In this document: positions 1 through 12,700 of the stretch, piece by piece | Layout of the letters: each line of letters starts with the position of its first letter | Numbering within the stretch: position 1 is the stretch's first letter | NCBI GenBank assembly: GCA_002633025.1 | Contig: NMRB01001497.1 | Coordinates: forward strand, 69,762-133,761 | Direction of reading: 5' to 3' | From: Notospermus geniculatus | Lineage: Eukaryota; Nemertea; Pilidiophora; Heteronemertea; Lineidae | Length of the DNA: 64,000 bases | Notes under the pieces: model-generated | Databases searched by the model: none | Told to the model about the DNA's origin: nothing | What the model saw: the letters and a program-made list of their open reading frames with translations, nothing else | Position numbers and translations under genes: made by a program

Positions 1-211
1 TTCTATTCAGAGAACTTTCACAGACTATAATTGTAGTTACTCACAATATTAAGGACAATGAAAAGGTTTATATTTAGATGCTATGATAATGATAGACGCG
101 TATTTATTCTCTTGGCATTCCAACAATGATCATGATAACCGTCGTTGAGGAGTTTTGTAAATCGCCCCCTGAGGGAAATACTTGTAGTTCTCAGCTGTTG
201 GGGTCATCTGG

Positions 212-375
212 CAGGGACAGATCCAGGATTTCGGAAAGAAGGGGCACACTGTGCTAGAAACATTGAAATCTACGGTGAATTTCAATGATTTGCTCCAAAT
301 TTCAGAATTTCACGGTCGATTTTAGATTTGTTGGCCGAAAGGGGGGGGGGCGCCCTCCCCCTGTATCCGCGCCTG
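212..375. mobile_element. CAGGGGCGGATCC-type MITE, copy 1
   Basis: Family with imperfect terminal inverted repeats near CAGGGGCGGATCCAG and an A/T-rich interior (GAAATTCTGAAATTTGGAGC-like). It recurs at 7886-7987, 14462-14618, 20441-20596 and 55795-55965. CAGGGGCG ends are characteristic, as I recall, of non-autonomous hAT-like elements; no transposase is encoded. Confidence 0.75.
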
Positions 376-469
376 AATGGTAGGCCAGGATTTCTTGAAT
401 CTGACATTGCAGAATATTGGAGAAAGGGACCAGAATTTTTTATCGCCAGTTTGTAATGAAAGAATAGGG

Positions 470-600
470 CGATGACGTCACACAAATTTAGAAGAGAGAC
501 GTTTCGAAACTTCTTGTGCATGCTGACGTCATATCAGGTGACGTCACTGCACGAAGAGAGGTTCCGTCACGACTTGTGCGCGATGACGTCTAATCTGGCG
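470..600. other. Stretch with repeated GATGACGTC (CRE-like) sites
   Basis: Three spaced copies of a unit with GATGACGTC(A) followed by a GA-rich spacer and CTTGTGC, at about 471, 521 and 582. It resembles the ends of the CRE-rich MITE family found in the NBEAL introns, so it is probably repeat-derived. Confidence 0.45.
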
Positions 601-1294
601 ACAGTTCAGTTTACGGAGGAATCGGAGTTAAAACTCTACTCCGAAACCTGCCAGGTCAGACACTTACACTGTAAATTCATCGTCCCAGTTCTGAGAAATT
701 CTTCCCCATAAGGCAATCCTGTCTTTGGGTTAGTGTTGTTGACCAGCAACGTCTGAAAGGAGAACGACCGAGATTGAACGGCGAATCTGGGGAATCGCAC
801 CAAAGATAGTGTGGCACAACAGTGCGGAACAAAACGGCTTGCTGCGCGAGACAAATTAGCCGTGGTTCTACGTCCATGTCAGGCCACCAACAGCTTTAAA
901 ATGACGCAACACAAACCCCCAGAATCTCAGGATACCTGGGGGCAAGATACCCATCGCCACATAATTTGCGCAAACTAGCGGATTATGTTGTTTTTTATTG
1001 TCACGTCTGTGGACCCAGCAAAGTCGTTCATCATCCGGACAATGGTCCGTTGGACGTGCGTTACCTCATGCTGACAACCATTATGTTTGTTTTGTGAGAT
1101 TGGATACGCCAAGTGTTGTCCAGGTGACAATGCAATGCCAACCGTCGCGTAAGATTACGTTGAAGATGAGATGCGCCTGGCATCTGATTTTGTTAAACTC
1201 AAATCACGGAATGCAATGATGACATCAAAAAAATCTCTAACAGAACAAGATATTCAACATAAAGCACAAAGAACGACACACAAAATGATATAAT

Positions 1295-1655
1295 ACGCAA
1301 ATTACGTCGTCTGCGAATTTCGTAAATTTTCGACCCCAACCGGCGGATTCTGAATCACGGGAAAGAGGGGGCACAGCCAGTGCAGATCGTGGAAAACCTC
1401 GGTCAAATTTTAACATCTTTTCAAAATTTCGAAATTTCCCGCTCAGTTTTAAAGATTTTCCACAAACTACACTAGAAGGGGCACGGGCCAGGTGTGCCCC
1501 CCCCCCCTTGGACCCGCGCCTGAGACCGGGGTCTTCCTCAAGCACTTTCTAGTAGAGATCTTTTCACTTCTGGGATCTCTACTAGAAAGTGCCTGAGGAA
1601 GACCCTGGATGGTTGGGGTCGAAAATTTGCGAAATTCGCAGACGACTTTACGTAT
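1295..1655. mobile_element. GGTCTTCCTCAGGCAC-type palindromic MITE, copy 1 (with hAT-like MITE inside)
   Basis: Outer arms contain GTCGTCTGCGAATTTCG at the left and the inverse at the right, with CTAGAAAGTGCCTGAGGAAG at the centre. A CAGGCGCGGGTCC-ended MITE (about 1345-1525) is inserted in the left arm. Other copies of the family are at 24580-24750, 30915-31055 and 36325-36412. Confidence 0.65.
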
Positions 1656-1849
1656 TATATCTAACAGAACAATAAGGGCGTTTTCCCACTAGGACGACGC
1701 CCGACTCTTACCGGTTTTATAAAAAGTGTGTTGTCCTGCACATAGCTGTTGGTTTTGTCGTCCGTGTAGACTTGGAATTCATTATTCTGAGAAAAAAAAG
1801 CACAATGATGAAAAAACACACCCGCAAAGGTCTGAAGAGCGCCACCCGT

Positions 1850-2020
1850 GAACCATATGCATCACCCACATCTGGTAGAAGTCGCTGTGCAAGGCGCCAT
1901 GACGTCATCATCCAACAGTTCAACAACATCCGATAGGGGTCGCTGTGGAAGACGTCATGACGTCATTTTAGTATCCAACTATGCAACAACATCCGATAGA
2001 GGTCGCTATGGTCGGCCACT
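1850..2020. repeat. Imperfect tandem repeat containing CAACATCCGATAG and TGACGTCAT
   Basis: Three imperfect units of about 60 bp, each with a form of AACAACATCCGATAGGGGTC followed by GCTGTGGAAG and a CATGACGTCAT. No coding signal is seen. Confidence 0.55.
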
Positions 2021-2099
2021 CGTTTTTTGTAATGGCTGGAACGAGTTGGCCTTTGGCACAGTTAGGCCTACCAGAAATATGCTAGCCAATCGATGAAGA

Positions 2100-3740
2100 C
2101 TGCCTGTTGTTTCGGCAGTCTTCGGCCCCCTCACTCTGAAGGAACTTCCCGGCGTTTGGAGAAACCAATGGGTTCTGTAGGCCTAATCAATTTCAATTCA
2201 AAACGTTGGACTCTTTTAAAAACAGCTTCAATTGCATAACCGCAGAAACGTATACATGTATGTAGGCCTACACTTCAAGTTTTTTACTCACCCCTCCTCC
2301 CCAAGCCGATATTTCTCTCCTCCAAATATCCGTATTCAGTCTTTCAAAATTCTCCTCAAATGTGAGGTTCCATCTGGCATCGACGAAAATCACAGAAAGA
2401 AGACAGCAAAATGTGTGGACGGCAACGGATGAAGGGATCATGGCTGAGGTAGGCTAGGCGGCAGGAGATTCGAAGTTCGAAAAATGCCAAATTCGGTTTT
2501 TCCCGAAAAGTTCAAATAACGCATAGAACACTGTCTTCTAAGTTCAGATTTTCAAAAATTGTGAAAATGTGTTGCGTAGGCCAATAGCACAAGTTGGCAA
2601 GAAGAAATGTGGAAATTCCCTTATCGCTGAAATTCGTCATCGAAATCTTAATCCAGGTGTCACAATAAAACTGTCCTTAAGATGTGCTCCTCAATTCATT
2701 GTCTATCAGAAGTGATACCGACGCCTAACCTTGAAAATCAGCTATCCAAGTTGAACAATAGGTTGGGACTGGTGGTGTCCAATATCTTTACTCAAATTGG
2801 GACCGTGGGTCCAGCTACCAGCTGATCACGCACCTATTAGCTATTAACATATCTTGCTATGTCCGCAAACAATATCACTCTGGTAAGACACTTGATTGTG
2901 TAGGAATGGTTTGAGAGTGTTACGTAAGAGGATGATAATGAGATAAGACTGTTATAAAGGAATGTGCAAGAGATGCGACCGTGCTGCGACATGAAAGCAG
3001 GGACCGTCTCACGATGCGATAGGCCTACAGTGTCAGAGCAGCGACGCAATCGCGGCCATGTCCGGCCGACATGGTTTGTCGCCTGCGGATATCTACGGAG
3101 GTGACGATAGGCATCTGCAACTTCACATCAGTGTGCCTACCAACTGGGGCAAGACTTTCTCTTAATGCCCCGCCGACACCGCTGGAGTCAACTTTAAGGA
3201 GCACCATTTCGTTGAGATGGTCCCCATCGCTCAGCGAACTCCAGTATCACGACATAATATCCCAACTGTCCTCTTCTCCACCGGACCGTGACGGCCACAA
3301 AAGGATTACTCTCCAATAAACCCTGGATGACACTGTCGCGACCTTTGATGATCTGTCAAGGTCACAATAGGTCAGGAATGCATGAGAAATACGCGTTATT
3401 GATATCTAAAAATAGTGTCTCTGCTGTGACGACTGGGCTTTTGTGTGGTCTGGTACGGTGTAACGTTTTAGAATGTTCCCTTTTGTGAGAGTTCCTCTAT
3501 TGTCTGACGGACCTGCGAGTTGACAATAGGGGACGCACAGTACAGAGATCCGTCTGCAAGCGTTTCCCAAACAAGGAGAAACACTGGCGAAATCACTACA
3601 CAGTGACAGACGTTACACCTAGTGCCTCGGTAGGCATTGACGTATTGGATCTCCATAGATATTTTCGACGAAAAAAGCCTCCCCGAAATATTTATGCCAA
3701 TGGTCGGGCCAACTCATGGGTAGTAGGCTACTGGGGATAG
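2100..3740. other. No gene supported
   Basis: Largely unique-looking, A/T-rich sequence with scattered GTAGGCCTAC. Short ORFs on both strands at 3025-3319 have ordinary amino-acid content, but there are no recognisable domains or convincing splice sites around them. I found nothing definite. Confidence 0.4.
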
Positions 3741-3748
3741 GCTAAGAC

Positions 3749-4067
3749 AAGGGCGTAGGCTGGTGTGAGCCTGGGGAGGTGCACAATTTTGCGAAAGCGG
3801 AACTGCTGCAGCTGGTGTAGGCATGAAGTTTCACAGTAATGGTGAAAAGTAAGAAAGGTGTGCCCCGGAGGGGGGTCTGGGGGTCCTCCCCCAGAAAATT
3901 TTGGAATCTGGATGCTCTGAGACGTGATTTAGCACTATTCTTAGCCAAAATTTACACGATTACAAGGTTGATTTTTTTCTGCTTGTCCAGAGCGGAACTC
4001 TCTTTCTGCTGCGGGAGGGTGCACATGCACCCTGTGCACCCCCCCNCCCCCCCAGCCTACGCCCTTG
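3749..4067. mobile_element. TIR element with ends CAAGGGCGTAGGCTGG
   Basis: The left end CAAGGGCGTAGGCTGG and the right end CCAGCCTACGCCCTTG are exact inverted copies, about 320 bp apart. Inner arms GTGCAC repeat near both ends. A single N lies in a C-run at 4046. It resembles the hAT-like GGGCGTAGCTAGC family at 27767-28034. Confidence 0.7.
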
Positions 4068-4889
4068 TAAGACAGCCAACATTTCGAAGTTGCTTGATTG
4101 GTAGGCCTACCCTCGGTCCGCGATTTCAGCGCGCAGGTTGGTTATAGGATCAGGTAGGCAACTCGGGAGGCAACTCGTCTAAAAGTTGCTGCCTTTTGGT
4201 CAAACTTTGGGCTAAACAAGAGAACTCGATAAAGTGCATTCCCTAAGCGAATGCATGATCTCGCCCCTTGGAAGGGGGCGATAACATTGTTGATTCATTG
4301 GATGTTTGCTTAGGTTGATAAAACACATGCAAGTGAAAGTGAAAGTGATTTCCCGAGTGATTTGCAGGGATGATCGCGTATGATGACGACACGATGCGTG
4401 ACCCTAGGTCAACGAGGCCAGTATGGGAAATAATGTGCTATCCAAATCAACACAAGACAAACCATGGTGATAACAAATCCGGATTCCCTTTCGTTCCTTG
4501 TCTTCACATGGATTGGGCGGGAACCATTCGTAACACTTCGGCTCTTTCCGTCATTCTTCGGTATACAACCAGATCCAGATCCATCCCTGCCGCTTTGTCC
4601 TTCCTCCACAAGCGTCTTCTGTGTCCACAGAAAAAAAGGCACTTTTTCAATTTTGCCTTTTGTGCCTCTAGTGAACGAATCTGAAACAAATCAAGCAGTG
4701 CAATCCATTTGGCCTACTCTGTTTTTAATTCATTGCCTCCGAACTGGCCGAGATTTGGTGGTAGGGCCCTACTTAAATTTATGGAAAATGACCTGGTGAC
4801 GAAAATGTAGGCCACGCCAAATTGTGCTATTTGCTTTCTCAATGAGAAGAGGGTTACCCTGGGCAGACTGGTCCCATGTCCTCGAGCTG

Positions 4890-5440
4890 CTCTGCTGTAT
4901 TAAGAGAGCTCAAGGACAGGATAGTGGAGCAGCACGAGGACAGGATAGTGGAGCGGCATGAGGACAGGATAGTGGAGCGGCTCGAGGACAGGATAGTGGA
5001 GCGGCATGAGGACAGGATATTGGAGCAGCTCGAGGACAGGATAATGGAGCGGCATGAGGACAGGATAATGGAGCGGCATGAGGATAGTGGAGCGGCTCGA
5101 GGATAGGATAATGGAGCGGCATGAGGACAGGATAATGGAGCGGCATGAGGATAGTGGAGCGGCTCGAGGATAGTGNNNNNNNNNNNNNNNNNNNNNNNNN
5201 NNNNNNNNNNNNNNNNNNNNNNNNNNNNNNNNNNNNNNNNNNNNNNNNNNNNNNNNNNNNNNNNNNNNNNNNNNNNNNNNNNNNNNNNNNNNNNNNNGAG
5301 GACAGGATAGTGGAGCGGCTCGAGGACAGGATAGTGGAGTGGATCGAGGACAGGATAGTGGAGCGGCTCGAGGAGAGGATAGTGGAGCAGCTTGAGGGCA
5401 GGATAGTGGAGCAGCTCGAGGACAGGATACTGGCCCCTGC
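4890..5440. repeat. 24-bp minisatellite (GAGGACAGGATAGTGGAGCGGCTC unit family)
   Basis: Tandem 24-bp units beginning GAGGACAGGATAGTGGAGC, interrupted by an assembly gap. Because 24 is a multiple of three, several frames stay open on both strands (for example an EDRIVERH repeat on plus); none has flanking gene structure. It is flanked by a short inverted sequence CTGGTCCC/GGGCAGGGAACCAG near 4870 and 5825. Confidence 0.9.
5176..5297. other. Assembly gap (122 N)
   Basis: A run of N inside the 24-bp minisatellite. The repeat probably caused the gap, so the array length is unknown. Confidence 1.
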
Positions 5441-5969
5441 CATCTTGGAAGCTGCACATGCAGTTAGATAATGACATGCATAAAACTCCAACAAAAGAGA
5501 TATGTACAAATATAAAATGACTATGGTTTATTCCCACTTCTTACAGAATGTCCTTACTAACATTTCTAAACTGAGTCAAAACAAGGCCATCCACGTCCTG
5601 GGCTGGGTCCAGCATTCCCAGAAAGGGGCGTAGCCCAACCGAGGCAATGTGCAAGCACCCAACTCCTGCTCCACGACTTTTCTGAAACAAGGTCCGAAGG
5701 GGAGTACCACAGGAGTGTAGGCAGCAAAGGCAAGAACCAGTCAATGATCTTCACGGCGCTCGGACTTGTGGATCTCTCACCTGGCTAGTTCCCTTTCCTT
5801 CCCGCATGCAGAAATTGTTAAAGGGCAGGGAACCAGTCAAGTTATAGACCCAAGTGTCAACAAGGACATGAACCTAGCCGAGATGACGTCTGTATTCGTC
5901 ACATGATCAGCCCTGGCCAATCACAAGGTCTACATAACGTCTTCTCTAATGAACAGAGTGCCTCAAATC

Positions 5970-6125
5970 ACTGTGTTAAAGGGGCACTGTGTTCCTTCCC
6001 TTTCCTGCACTAAACACGTTCAGGGAGACCTCTATTGACAATGTTGTTAAATTACTGCTTATCAACCTCGCCCCATGTAGAGTAACTCCTGTTCCCAGGG
6101 CAACCGGATAAACAAATTATTGAAA
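5970..6125 (+). mobile_element. AAAGGGGCACTGTATTC-type repeat, copy 1
   Basis: Contains GACCTCTATTGACAATGTTG, CTTATCAACCTCGCCCCATG and TAGAGTAACTC, shared almost unchanged with 20700-20880 and 32268-32460. The ends start at a TTAAAGGGGCAC-like sequence, suggesting a MITE family. The 5440-5970 stretch before it shows no gene. Confidence 0.65.
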
Positions 6126-6375
6126 GAATTTCAGTGTAGCTGCTCTGTCTAGCATTACATTCCAACTTTTCAAGTACCGTACCAGTAAATGGCAAGATTA
6201 CAACATAAACGATCATTGTCTAAACAAGAAATAAATAAAACTAAATTATTCAACAAAAATCAAATAAATGTTAATAGAAATCACTACGAGATTGATTTCT
6301 GGTGTAAATTATTAATGAAATCACCAACTGAGAAGATTATTTTAACCACTTAAGCCTGTATGACGTATATGCAAA

Positions 6376-6573
6376 TATGTGACCCACTCTAGCAAAAGTA
6401 GGCAGGTGCTTGTCACAGAGGACCATCATTGGTCATCAGTTTACTCAACTATAATCACTGCTGTCCACTACTATTGTCAACCTGCAGAGACGTACATTTC
6501 AGCGATTGTGTTGTAAGGCCGTTAACCCTTTCCTCGGTTGCGACAAGCGCCTGCTTTTGCTGGAACGGGTCCC
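6376..6573. mobile_element. GTGACCC...GGGTCAC MITE, copy 1
   Basis: Ends are AAATATGTGACCCACTCTAG and CGCCTGCTTTTGCTGGAACG. Internal bases GACGTACATTTCAGCGATTG and TGTCCACTACTATTGTCAAC recur in copies at 19187-19382, 39448-39650, 49555-49745, 51388-51582 and (truncated) 54370-54512. Confidence 0.75.
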
Positions 6574-6719
6574 CCAGTCTGTATGATGAACCGGTAAATA
6601 CCGTACTCTCGTCTCTAAGGATTCCGTCACAAATACATGTATGTATGCTGACCAAACATCTTCATAACACTGTGCATTACTGCACATTACTGAATGAATA
6701 AATTACTGCCTAGACACAG

Positions 6720-6840
6720 GGGGCCATATTTTCAAAGCTGTTTTAACGCTAAAATGCATTTTAGTCCAGCACTTGCATGCTTATATGCATGCTGGACTAA
6801 AATGCATTTTAGCGTTAAAACAGCTTTGAAAATATGGGCC
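6720..6840. mobile_element. Full-length palindromic MITE with GGGCCATATT ends
   Basis: GGGCCATATTTTCAAAGCTG at the left is matched by its exact inverse at the right, and the two arms meet at GCATGCTTATATGCATGC, so the whole 120 bp can fold into one hairpin. Confidence 0.85.
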
Positions 6841-7885
6841 AGGGTGTCTACAGCCTGCGGAGCACCAAATTTAATACTTTTAAAAGACTTTTTAGGACCA
6901 AGTATCAGCAAAATTTGAGACCTATTTTCTTCTAAATGAAGCACCAAAACAGATCCGTGGGGATGTCAGGCAGTGAAGGGGAAGACTTATTTTCATATTT
7001 TTCGATTGTCTGTTAATTTGGTACAGGTATTCACTTGAATGCAGGCTGACCCAAATAAAACCTAGGCCTACACAAGCATCGGTCGAAAAAACACTGATAA
7101 CTTTTTCCAAAATTGTTTTGAAGTCAAAATTAAGACCTTTTTTAAGACCTTCTTACAAAAATTTTCAAATTTAAGACTTTTTAAGGCCTTGAAAATGGAA
7201 CTTCCAAATTGACCTTTTAAGACTTGTGGAAAAGATATAAGAAACTTCTATGAATATGTGGCTTAAGTGGTTAAAGATCATGCAAAAATCATTAAAACTG
7301 CTTGGCAAACCTTGAGGTTTCTTTGCATTGTCATCAATAATTCCTCACACATATGGTTGATTAGACAAAATGGTGTACATGGCAACAACTCCTTTGAAGA
7401 TTACGAGCCCTAAATATGAAAACACAATTTGTATCAAGAATAAAACACAGAAGGAAGTGGTACTGATCAATACAGTAAAACCTGGCGTCCACTAGGGCGC
7501 GGACAAGACGCGGAATGCAAATTTAGTAAATCCACATTCATTCAGCAACCCCTCCGCATATTCTTGAAAGATTCCATTCACTGTCTTTATCATTCCTAAA
7601 CATTTCCCGGCGTTTCTCCACTTTCGGGAGAGGGCAAAATGCACAATAGTCATTGACGCGGAAAGAATGCCGAAATGACATAATTTGCTTCCGCAACCCT
7701 TCCTAATGTTGTCGGCGCTCCAGTGGATGCCACCCATTAGACAATGACATTTTTGCCTCGCCCACCCCTTCAAGACATGAAGGACACACAGCCTACAGTC
7801 TTCTTCACGACTGCTTTCCCGTCCATTAAACTGCCTAACCATAGACTGTTCCCTTGTAAACCTGTGGCGTTCTGACCTCCAAAAA

Positions 7886-7987
7886 CAGGCGTGGATCCAG
7901 AGGGGGGCGTCCAAAACACACACCTCCCTTTTGGCCAACAAATCTGTAAAATCGCCCCTCTTTCCCCAAATTCTGGATCCACCCCTG
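7886..7987. mobile_element. CAGGGGCGGATCC-type MITE, copy 2 (internally deleted)
   Basis: Ends CAGGCGTGGATCCAG and CTGGATCCACCCCTG flank only about 70 bp of interior. It lies inside a long minus-strand open frame at 7492-8058 which is therefore not a gene. Confidence 0.75.
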
Positions 7988-8045
7988 AAAAGTCTAGGGA
8001 TACGCGGCCTAAAAATGAGCACGTTCATTCTCTCTGTTCCTGGAA

Positions 8046-8147
8046 CCTGTTTCATCAAGTGACTTTAAGCTAATGGTAACATTAACTTCAACCCTTTTCC
8101 ATCTGATTAAAGGTACCATTAGCTTAAAGTCACTTTATGAAACAGGC
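8046..8147. mobile_element. Palindromic MITE with CCTGTTTCAT...ATGAAACAGG ends, copy 1
   Basis: The arms CTTTAAGCTAATGGTA and TACCATTAGCTTAAAG surround a 30-bp centre. A second copy is at 62649-62760 in NBEAL intron 2. Confidence 0.85.
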
Positions 8148-8545
8148 CCCTGGTAGGTAGGTCACTTTCGCTGCCCCATTTTGAACTGGTTCAAGAAACA
8201 ATGAGGGAGTTTGTGATCCATGACAGACCGGCTGTAGAACGATAAAATCTTCTATACGATAAAATAAGTCTTAATCAATAAGTCTTAATCCTAGAGTAAA
8301 CTAAAGTCTATTACATAAATATCTTGGATAAAATACATTCTTATCTCGAACATTATTTGCAGCTTGACCTGATCAGAATAAGAACATTTGAGGCCCTATT
8401 GTCCTCATGTCATAATCTCCAAATAATCTCATGTTGAAATTGGCAACCACGCCTGATTTTTTTCAATCTCAAAGCATAGAAAACCATTTTAACCCACACT
8501 TGGTTCTGTGTCTTTGAGGCCTGATCCAACCTTCTATACTTAGGG

Positions 8546-8664
8546 ACGCCAGGCCTTTCCGTTTGACGGGCGCTAAAATGTGCATGTGCCTTACAAACAA
8601 TAGAATTTCTATTGTTTGCGAGGCGCATGCACATTTTAGCGCCCGTCAAATGGAAAGGCCTGGG
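8546..8664. mobile_element. Palindromic MITE with CAGGCCTTTCC arms
   Basis: The arms AGGCCTTTCCGTTTGACGGG and CGCTAAAATGTGCATGTGCC are matched by their inverse on the right with few differences. The centre is AACAATAGAATTTCTATTGTT, itself a palindrome. Confidence 0.85.
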
Positions 8665-9012
8665 ACACTACAGGCAGAACTAATATTAGGCTCATACATG
8701 AATCACTAGTGGTCTGAGAATCAGTGCAGTCACTTCATCTCAGGTGGCGCTAGCAACTGACAACCTACAGATTTTGGCTCAAATATTGACATTTAGTGTA
8801 TTTTACTTGCAATACATGTCAGAGTTAGATTCTCATGCCAACGGATCACTGTGATAAGCACATAAAAACACCGATGAAGAGGCTGCCTTTATGGCCCCTT
8901 TAATACAAGCCACAATAATATTTGTCTGAATATGACCCAACATGGATTCGGTCACACACAAGTAATGTACATAGCACATTGGTACATGTATATCTAGCTC
9001 TAAAAACAGATA

Positions 9013-9133
9013 GGCCCGTATTCTAGAACGTTCCTTAACGTTAAGGTCCACCTTAAGTCTATTGTAAAACCATCGAGAACAATAGATTTAAGGTGGACCT
9101 TAATGTTAAGGAACGTTCTAGAATACGGCCCAT
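9013..9133. mobile_element. Palindromic MITE with GGCCCGTATT ends, copy 1
   Basis: The left arm TATTCTAGAACGTTCCTTAA and GTTAAGGTCCACCTTAAGTC is matched on the right by its inverse; centre AAAACCATCGAGAAC. A second, shorter copy lies at 59490-59598. Confidence 0.88.
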
Positions 9134-9722
9134 AGAGTGTAGGTACACATAGGTAGCCATTTTGATTGAAATTGACTGATGCCCATCAAAGAACTCCACT
9201 AAGCACTCATGCCACTGGTTTCAACACAATTCTTATGAATACTGACGATGTATACAAACTTCACATGTGGCACTCTTAAATAATGTCAAATATGATGGAA
9301 GAATAAAACCGTTTAAGTCCCACCCGAGACACTTGAGGTTTTGTGAGTAAAAAGAGGGCGACACTCTTGATTCGGTAGTGCGGACTATTCGCTTTCGGAC
9401 TTTAGCACCTCATAGTGACCTACATTTAGTACAAACCTTTCTGTGGAACTCCAAGCGCAGCTAAATCAGCAGGTCACTTTTCAGAGGGCAAAGTCCAAAC
9501 ACCCCACAGTACGAGTGCCCAACAGTGGCAGGCAGCCTGCCACTGGATACCGGAGTAGGTACATGTAGTTAAAATCTGGCTACTCAAGACACCTGTAGAG
9601 GGGTGCAAGGCTCCACCACTGGAAGAACAAATGCAGACTGGCATGAAGTAAAAACGGTCCACCGTATGACAAGCACCAGTGATGTTATACGTCTACTGAC
9701 TGAACCTTACTCATTACTAAGA

Positions 9723-12700
9723 TCATAAACAATCTTTACAAAGAGCCGTTTGGCCTTTTACGTAGTCCCGACACGCACACACACGCATCAAATCAGGATG
9801 CGACCCGACACAGCTGTAGAGCAGGTCCTGGGATTGGAATGTACATGCTTTTGTCTTGACATTGATGGCAGGATACGGAAGGTCGGCGGAGTTGGTCATG
9901 GAGCCACATTTTAATCCTCGGAGTTCGAATTCTTTTTGATTGTTTACGTCCCGCAGATATGTGGGTTCACAAATGAGATCTGAAAAAGATAATACATAAT
10001 CTATGAGTTCATAAACTCCAAAGACATTTGTCTTAAAGGTGCTCTAGTTCAAATTGTAAACATTACGGTTGGTTTATTTACATGGTTGATTATAATAGTT
10101 GTTTTTCCTCGGACAGGTGGCAGCACCATGTATACCAAAACATTAATGTTATCTATTTTTATATCTATCTTGATAAATATTCTTGTAACTGAAATATATT
10201 TATGATTTTATGCTCAAAAACAAACAAAAAGTTGTGAAAGGCGAGATTTAATTCGATTTTATCTGATTTGTTAGTACCAGAAGTTGACATAGGTGGCACA
10301 CCGTAATGTTTACAATACTAACTAGAGCACCTTAAAAGGGAGAACCTTAACCCTAATCCTAATCCAAAGAATGACCCTACCATTAACAATATAACCCTGT
10401 GGTGAGGATTCTGCAATGGGGACCCTCGCCCACTGCCTCAATAGGTGTCACTAGTGGTTAAAACTATTGAAACGAAACTGACATCCCAGTCCTGATCAAT
10501 TTCCCACAAAAAAGGCACCCATTGCATAGGACTTGGTTTCGGTGTGCTGCCCTCTATTGTAGCTAGGACCCTGCCACATTTGTGCTCAGATTTCGAAACC
10601 TACCTTTCTCCTTACACACTTGATTACACGACATGCTCACCGCCCCAAGGTAGTAACTGATCGCCGACGGTGGTGGCCATCTTAGGGCTGCAGGATCACA
10701 GAAATCTTGATGCTGAACAAGGGCACTGATTCGCTGTAACGTGCCCTCCTCTGTGAACTCATATGGAAGATATGGCTGGATTTCCTGGAAAGAAAGACTT
10801 TTGTATCGTCCTTTCCAGACACCTAAGGCCAATCGCAGTAGGTTGAACTCAACAATGTTACACGACCCCACTCGCTATGACGAGCTATTGCGCAATACTT
10901 CAGGTCTCACTCCGCAGTTCCTATAGGTGTCCACCCCTCAAGTAGCATGTATTTAATAGTGATATATAAGTTGGCACTGGTGGTGCATGTAAATCCATGT
11001 TTGTCATGCAGTATAACATTTTTTACAGGGTAAATCAATGCAGATTTGTCTGCAACAAGCCAAAATGCTGCAGGCGTAATGATTTTGTGATGAGGCAGGC
11101 GGATGTAGTCACAGTGAATGTTCTTCGGTTGCTGGGGATTCCCCAGAAATCTGGCACGTGATCTGGTGAGTGAATTTCGACGCGAAAAAGTGCCTAAAAC
11201 GCCGTGATGACCTAGTCAGGGTAGGACAGAAAACTCTAACAAAGACCTCACAGTCACCATCTAAATACTCACCTCAACCTTCTTGAGGGCTTTCTGTACT
11301 GCCGCTTCAATCTGAGTCAAGTCACTTATATTTACAGTAAATGTATAAGGCTCCCCTATAAAATTTTCAGCATATGGGTGCTGACTGGTTAACTGAAATG
11401 AGAATAACACTTCGACGTTTTGTGAGAGGCACACTGGCTAGTTAGAGTAATGTCTGGCACATTTTTGCACTTCTGGTAGCTCAATTCAGAAGTATTTTTA
11501 CTGGTGAATCAGGGTGTGTAGCTAGCTTTTTATCCTGAGGGGCAAAACATGTCTTTTTGCCATTTTGTGACTTTTTTCAGCCAAAATCGACATGAAAACA
11601 ATTTTTTGCGACATCTGTCTCTACGCTACCTACGGCCCTGAATATTTTTTATCAACTTGTTCTGTACTAACCTGGCGATGCGTTGGCTTCCCTTTAAAAA
11701 ATGCTGTATTTGAACTACTGTGTGGTGGGTCAAACTTTGGATTTAGAAATATAGCACCATTAGCGATTGCTTCAAGAGCAGCGGGTCCCTCGTAAGGGAA
11801 TCCAAGACCTATAAATAGCTGAAACAAAAGAAAGGAAATCAGTGGGATTCCAAGGGTTGCAAAATGTGCACTCTGACAACAGCTTGGGAGGTGTTTGGCT
11901 GTTGAGCCTAAAGCCCTTGAGCCTAATGTCCCGGTGTTCTATTTTAGCTCAATGGAAGAATATTTCTCATGCTGAAAAGAAATCTGGATAAAGGAGAAGA
12001 CGGACAAGTAATTGTAACATTTTGAATCCAGTGAACCCTAGCCATATGTGACCCGGCACGACAAAATGAGTCGGAATGCGCACATAAGAAGACCCAACAT
12101 GTCCAAAGTGACACCAACGGTTCGCTGATTTCAGGATTGTCTGCCCATTGTGAAATTTGACTTCATCGATTTCTGTGGTTGCTGTCTGGTTCCACCTTCG
12201 GTCTTCTTCTGTGCGACTTCCGACTCATTTTGCTGTGCTGAGTCACATATATCTCCAAACAAGACAGAGGCCTCGGACAGATACCACTGGAAACAGCACA
12301 GGATCAGTTTGCAGTGTCCATTTTGAACCCTACCTTTGATTCCTTTAAAAGTATCATCAAATCCTTCCCTGATAAAATATTGTGATTTTTCACGTATGAC
12401 GGAACCACCGTACTCTCCTTTCCATCCAGAGCGACGGTCCCGTGAATCTCAACATATTTGTGTATAATGTCTAAATACGCTTGTTTCCCCGTCCACATAT
12501 ATTCATTTTTCCCGTAAACTAGCGCCTGGTTTTTCTTCTTGATGTTCTGTACGTTTGTCCCGTTGTCCACCCGCTCGACCACAAACCCGAGGAACGTGTT
12601 GTCAGGAGTGTGCGCTGAAATAACAACACAAATTCATAGATTAGTTCTACAGAAAGCTGTGGTTAAACTCGCTACGCAATTGTGTACCTTCGGTTTACCT

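Noticed and set aside
3025-3319. Possible exon (overlapping open frames on both strands)
   Set aside because: No clear splice sites, no recognisable domain, and no neighbouring exon; kept only as unexplained sequence.
4854-5537. Long open frames on both strands over the minisatellite (up to 227 residues)
   Set aside because: Produced by a 24-bp repeat without stops and by N-run translation; no splice sites, domains or non-repeat coding sequence.
7492-8058. 188-residue minus-strand open frame
   Set aside because: It runs through a CAGGGGCGGATCC-type MITE (7886-7987) and shows no recognisable domain; composition is like non-coding sequence.
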